Made by a program: the position numbers and the translations under genes | Shown here: one piece after another, positions 12,177 to 13,182 of the stretch | How positions within the stretch are numbered: position 1 is the first letter of the stretch | Layout of the letters: the number at the start of each line of letters is the position of its first letter | The notes under the pieces: model-generated | Databases searched by the model: none | What the model saw: the letters and a program-made list of their open reading frames with translations, nothing else | What the model was told of the DNA's origin: nothing | DNA from: Betaproteobacteria bacterium | GTDB lineage: Bacteria > Pseudomonadota > Gammaproteobacteria > Burkholderiales > Burkholderiaceae_C | DNA length: 13,182 bases | Assembly: GCA_947448675.1 (NCBI GenBank) | Contig: CANFOR010000060.1 | Span: 1-13,182, forward strand | Direction of reading: 5' to 3'

Positions 12177-13046
12177 CTAGCGCTTGGCAAATTTGGGGTC
12201 GAGCACATCGCGCAAGCCATCGCCCAGCAGGTTGATGGCCAAGACGGTGGGCACTAAAAACAGCGCGGGAAAGAGCACATTGCTCGGGTACTGGCTGAAC
12301 TGCACCCGGCCCTCGGCCATGATGTTGCCCCAGGTCGGCACGTCGGCGGGCAGGCCCAGGCCGAGGAAGCTCAGCACCGCCTCAGTGAGCACCGCACTAG
12401 CCGCGACAAAACTGCCTTGAACGATCAACGGGGCCATGGCATTGGGCAAAATATGGCGCAGCAGAATCGTCGGCGTGGGTGTGGCCAGGGCCTTCGCTGC
12501 CTCGACAAAAGGCTCTTCGCGCAGGCTCAGCACCAGGGAACGCACCAGGCGGGTAACGCGCGGAATTTCGGGCACAGCAATGGCCACCACCACCGTCCAC
12601 AGCTGCGCGCCCAAGGCCGCTACCAAAGCGATAGCAAGCAAGATGGCAGGTATGGCCATCAGCCCGTCCATCAGGCGCATCAGCAGCGCGTCAGCCGCGC
12701 GAAAGTAGCCCGCCAGCATGCCCAAGAGCGCACCCAAGCCCATGGCGACGACGGCGGTGGTCAGGCCAATCAAAAGCGAGACGCGGGTGCCGTAGAGCAC
12801 GCGGCTGTAGATGTCGCGGCCAAAGCTGTCGGCACCAAACCAAAAGGTGTGCGCGATGCTGTTGCCGTCGAGTTGCGCAAAACTGCCACGCACGCCCACG
12901 AGGGTGTTGATGTTGGCCGAGTCCATGGCGGCGGGGTCTACCGTGCCGAGCCAGGGCGCGCTGGCGGCCAGTAGCACCAGCATGCCCAAGACCAGTACGC
13001 CGAATTTAAAGGCGCTGTTGCGCCAGAGGCGGTGCCAGGTGTTCAT
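12177..13046 (-). CDS. peptide-type ABC transporter permease (DppC family)
   Basis: A 289-residue inner-membrane permease. A first membrane segment (about 13-33) follows the short cytoplasmic start MNTWHRLWRNSAFKFG. After a periplasmic loop with FGADSFGRDIYSRVLYGTRV (70-89, the DppC-type entry motif) there are five more hydrophobic segments. The EAA loop that docks on the ATPase is at about 178-206 (EEPFVEAAKALATPTPTILL), and the C-terminus INLLGDGLRDVLDPKF is typical. The frame is open further upstream to 13115, but ATG 13046 is chosen because the family starts there and AAAGGAAGGGGG precedes it. It belongs to one operon with the DppB-like gene before it and the fused ATPase 18 bp after it. 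The substrate is not determined. Confidence 0.93.
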   Translation of the reverse strand: MNTWHRLWRNSAFKFGVLVLGMLVLLAASAPWLGTVDPAAMDSANINTLVGVRGSFAQLDGNSIAHTFWFGADSFGRDIYSRVLYGTRVSLLIGLTTAVVAMGLGALLGMLAGYFRAADALLMRLMDGLMAIPAILLAIALVAALGAQLWTVVVAIAVPEIPRVTRLVRSLVLSLREEPFVEAAKALATPTPTILLRHILPNAMAPLIVQGSFVAASAVLTEAVLSFLGLGLPADVPTWGNIMAEGRVQFSQYPSNVLFPALFLVPTVLAINLLGDGLRDVLDPKFAKR

Positions 13047-13143
13047 GGGTGCGCCCCCTTCCTTTCGCTGCGCCACCCACCCCGCCGCAGACGACCACAA
13101 AAGCCCCGAACACAACCCACCGAGTAAGTCATTCTGTGCATCA

Positions 13144-13182
13144 TCAATACCGAATCCGCGGATCCAGCCACAAATAGCTCAA
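13144..13182 (-). CDS. peptide-type ABC transporter permease (DppB family), C-terminal end only
   Basis: Only the last 12 codons and the stop are in the window: LSYLWLDPRIRY. The ending LDPRIRY is the very characteristic C-terminus of DppB-type permeases (family: LYAxLDPRIRY), which pair with the DppC-type permease. The order B - C - fused ATPase is normal for such operons. A 97-bp gap separates it from the DppC-like gene, rather long for these pairs; nothing recognisable lies in it apart from the ribosome-binding site of the next gene. The rest of the gene, and probably the substrate-binding protein, lie to the right. Confidence 0.75.
   Translation of the reverse strand: MSYLWLDPRIRY

Noticed and set aside
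12613..12640. GCTACCAAAGCGATAGC-like stretch resembling the repeat's first module.
   Set aside because: Only about 11 of 17 positions agree and no TACGC or later module follows; the protein here is standard DppC sequence.
13047..13115. Extension of the DppC-like permease to an upstream TTG at 13115 (23 extra residues).
   Set aside because: The internal ATG at 13046 has a strong AAGGAAGG site and gives the usual family N-terminus.

Overview
The window is a GC-rich stretch (roughly 60% or more by eye) of a chromosome that reads as Betaproteobacteria, order Burkholderiales, most likely family Comamonadaceae. The grounds are the style of the proteins, the dapF - DUF484 - xerC block, a hbdH - adc - patatin-like lipase block, and a dispersed repeat of about 53 bp that I associate from memory with Comamonadaceae genomes. 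No rRNA, tRNA, CRISPR array, transposase or phage gene was seen. Coding density is high and no gene-free gap exceeds 170 bp.

Layout. Positions 1-689 (-): the N-terminal 229 codons of an RlmI-type 23S rRNA cytosine methyltransferase, cut by the window edge. Positions 759-3499 (-): a tightly packed operon, transcribed in the order hbdH (3-hydroxybutyrate dehydrogenase), adc (acetoacetate decarboxylase), patatin-like phospholipase. The genes are 3 bp apart and then overlap by 4 bp (ATGA), so 3-hydroxybutyrate could pass through acetoacetate to acetone and CO2. Positions 3604-6440 (-): dapF, a DUF484 protein and xerC, the conserved lysine/peptidoglycan and chromosome-dimer-resolution block also known from enterobacteria and pseudomonads. 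Positions 6475-7017 (+): a carboxymuconolactone-decarboxylase-family protein, divergent from dapF. Positions 7044-7760 (-): a b561-type membrane cytochrome b. Positions 7930-9129 (+): glutaryl-CoA dehydrogenase. Positions 9122-9901 (-): type III pantothenate kinase, convergent with gcdH and overlapping it by 8 bp inside a perfect palindrome. Positions 10022-10528 (+): a BON-LysM protein of the Kbp/YgaU family. Positions 10470-13182 (-): a peptide-type ABC importer consisting of a DppB-like permease tail, a DppC-like permease and a double-length ATPase. The ATPase 3' end overlaps the Kbp gene by 59 bp.

The genes themselves are mostly ordinary housekeeping and catabolic functions. The most interesting signal is not a gene. 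A degenerate repeat of about 53 bp recurs at least four times, perhaps six or seven, in both orientations. All but one copy lie in frame inside unrelated protein genes (dapF, xerC, the CMD-family gene, the ABC ATPase), where they encode extra or replaced linker peptides without stops or frameshifts. This resembles in principle the protein-embedded palindromic elements of Rickettsia. Smaller oddities are the shared palindromic 3' end of gcdH and coaX, the long convergent overlap of kbp with the ATPase gene, and a 12-bp tandem duplication between dapF and the DUF484 gene.
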